Below are positions 5,434 through 6,437 of a stretch of 6,437 nt of DNA, in pieces. Source of the DNA: Oscillospiraceae bacterium (GTDB lineage Bacteria; Bacillota; Clostridia; Oscillospirales; Acutalibacteraceae). The DNA lies in NCBI GenBank assembly GCA_003505905.1, contig DNXM01000192.1, forward strand, positions 1 to 6,437. Direction: 5' to 3'. Under the pieces are notes generated by a model that saw only the letters and a program-made list of their open reading frames with translations, ran no database searches and was not told the DNA's origin. A program made the translations under genes and the position numbers. Position 1 is the stretch's first letter; every line of letters starts with the position of its first letter.

Positions 5434-6338
5434 ATGTCACGCTCTGCGGCATCGGGCTTGAGAATCCTGTCATCCCCGCGAGCGGCACCTTCGGCTACGG
5501 CTATGAGTTTGCCGAGCTTTACGACATAAACTGCCTGGGCACGTTCTCCTTCAAGGGCACAACGAGGCTCCCCCGCTTTGGAAATCCCACCCCCAGAATT
5601 GCAGACTGCACCGCCGGTATGATAAACGCCGTGGGACTTCAAAATCCCGGCGTGGATAGGGTCATCTCCGAGGAGCTTCCTAAGCTTTCAAAATGCTTCG
5701 GCAAAAAGGTAATGGCAAACGTCAGCGGCTTTTCCGTGGACGATTACTCATACACCTGCGCAAAATTAAACGATATCGATATGGTGGGCTGGCTTGAGGT
5801 GAATATAAGCTGTCCCAACGTCCACGGCGGCGGAATGAGCTTCGGCACAGACCCCGATTGCGCCGCAGAGGTAGTAAGAGCCGTCAAAGAAGTGACAACA
5901 AAGCCGATTATCATAAAGCTTACGCCCAACGTTACTGATATCGTCCCCATAGCAAAGGCCTGCGAGGACGCCGGTGCAGACGGAATAAGCCTTATCAACA
6001 CGATTTTAGGTATGCGCATAGACCTTAAAACGAGAAAGCCCGTTATTGCAAACACCATGGGCGGATTTTCCGGCCCTGCCATCTTCCCCGTTGCGCTGAG
6101 AATGGTATATCAGGTGGCAAAAGCCGTAAAAATCCCCGTTATCGGCGTTGGCGGTGTATCAAAGGCGGAGGACGTTATTGAGATGATGCTTGCCGGTGCA
6201 ACGGCAGTTGAGGTGGGCGCCGCTAATCTTGTTGACCCCTACGTCTGCCGTGACATCATCATCAATCTGCCGACAGTTATGGACAGATACGGCATAAATA
6301 ATCTGAGAGATATAATCGGAGGAGTTAAAAATGGGTAA
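5421..6338 (+). CDS. pyrD: Dihydroorotate dehydrogenase B catalytic subunit (PyrD, class 1B)
   Basis: A 305-residue FMN-dependent TIM-barrel enzyme oxidising dihydroorotate to orotate in the cytoplasm, with PyrK passing electrons to NAD+. The class 1 catalytic base is Cys131, in NISCPNVHGGG. Other family residues are Lys45 (FSFKGTT), the NAVGLQNPG orotate loop (69-77), Lys166 (IKLTPN), Asn193 (LINT), and FMN-phosphate glycines in GGFSGPA (214-220) and GVGGVSKAED (242-251). Length fits Lactococcus PyrDB (about 311). The GTG start at 5421 follows from the strong ribosome binding site; the open frame extends upstream to ATG 5337, but that region is pyrK in another frame. Codon use differs sharply from the genes before it: of 20 Leu none is TTG, 9 of 28 Ile are ATA, and 8 of 12 Arg are AGA/AGG. 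This suggests a different origin or an assembly join. It overlaps pyrF by 8 bp. Confidence 0.95.
   Translation: MGRLNVTLCGIGLENPVIPASGTFGYGYEFAELYDINCLGTFSFKGTTRLPRFGNPTPRIADCTAGMINAVGLQNPGVDRVISEELPKLSKCFGKKVMANVSGFSVDDYSYTCAKLNDIDMVGWLEVNISCPNVHGGGMSFGTDPDCAAEVVRAVKEVTTKPIIIKLTPNVTDIVPIAKACEDAGADGISLINTILGMRIDLKTRKPVIANTMGGFSGPAIFPVALRMVYQVAKAVKIPVIGVGGVSKAEDVIEMMLAGATAVEVGAANLVDPYVCRDIIINLPTVMDRYGINNLRDIIGGVKNG
6318..6324 (+). promoter_or_regulatory. Ribosome binding site of pyrF inside pyrD
   Basis: GGAGGAG (6318-6324) lies 6 nt before ATG 6331, within the last codons of pyrD. It supports translation starting before the pyrD stop and so coupling of the two genes. Confidence 0.8.
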
Positions 6339-6437
6339 GGACGTTATCATCGCCTGTGATTTTTCATCGGCACAGCAGACCTATGATTTTCTTGACAAAT
6401 TTACGGGCAAAAAGCCTTTCGTAAAAATCGGCATGGA
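6331..6437 (+). CDS. pyrF: Orotidine-5'-phosphate decarboxylase (PyrF), 5' part only
   Basis: Only 35 full codons are present; the gene runs off the window end. The product would decarboxylate OMP to UMP, the last step of the pathway. The visible start has the first two strands of an OMP-decarboxylase barrel: IIACDFSS (residues 6-13), where Asp10 is the nucleoside-contacting Asp of the usual LDxS motif, and VKIGM (31-35), where Lys32 matches the conserved Lys of VKVGME in the group 1 family. The Cys before Asp10, where Leu is usual, is a small oddity. ATG 6331 overlaps the pyrD stop by 8 bp and has a strong ribosome binding site. Codon style (CTT, GTA, TCA, CCT) resembles pyrD rather than carB. 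Nothing can be said of the catalytic Lys-Asp region or C-terminus. Confidence 0.88.
   Translation, partial: MGKDVIIACDFSSAQQTYDFLDKFTGKKPFVKIGM

Overview
The window carries most of a de novo pyrimidine (UMP) biosynthesis operon, with every gene on the + strand. In order: a sigma-A type promoter, a transcribed leader of about 145 nt, pyrC (dihydroorotase), carB (carbamoyl-phosphate synthase large subunit), pyrK and pyrD (electron-transfer and catalytic subunits of the NAD-linked class 1B dihydroorotate dehydrogenase), and the first 35 codons of pyrF (OMP decarboxylase), cut by the window end. The PyrK plus class 1B PyrD pair, strong AGGAGG-type ribosome binding sites, tight gene packing and the pyrC-carB-pyrK-pyrD-pyrF order point to a Firmicute, probably an anaerobic Clostridia lineage of the Ruminococcaceae/Oscillospirales kind. 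That placement is inference from gene content and style, not a search result.

Layout: bases 1-62 are upstream intergenic DNA with no recognisable gene. A near-consensus promoter (TTGACA, 17 bp, TACAAT with an extended -10) lies at 63-91. The leader (about 98-242) contains an early hairpin and two consecutive intrinsic-terminator structures (161-189 and 194-224). It also holds an upstream segment (115-133) that is complementary in two nested blocks to the 5' arm and loop of the second terminator. This looks like a transcription attenuator, but I cannot find the classical PyrR binding loop. A 37-codon reading frame (120-233) runs through both terminators and both U-tracts and stops on the pyrC ribosome binding site. 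It recalls the E. coli pyrBI leader-peptide arrangement, but its own start site is poor.

The five genes are separated by 15 bp, 10 bp, a 13-bp overlap and an 8-bp overlap, so they are almost certainly one transcript. CarB makes carbamoyl phosphate, using ammonia from a CarA partner not encoded here. PyrC closes carbamoyl-aspartate to dihydroorotate, PyrD/PyrK oxidises that to orotate with NAD+, and PyrF makes UMP from OMP. pyrB, pyrE and carA are not in the window.

Two points deserve attention besides the leader. First, carA is missing from its usual place directly before carB. Second, codon usage changes abruptly near the 3' end of pyrK (about 5320-5340): pyrC, carB and most of pyrK use TTG for Leu, CGN for Arg and almost no ATA, whereas pyrD and pyrF use ATA, AGA/AGG and CTT and no TTG in pyrD. 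The break falls in the highly conserved [2Fe-2S] cysteine-motif DNA, which fits either recombination/horizontal replacement or a chimeric assembly join.
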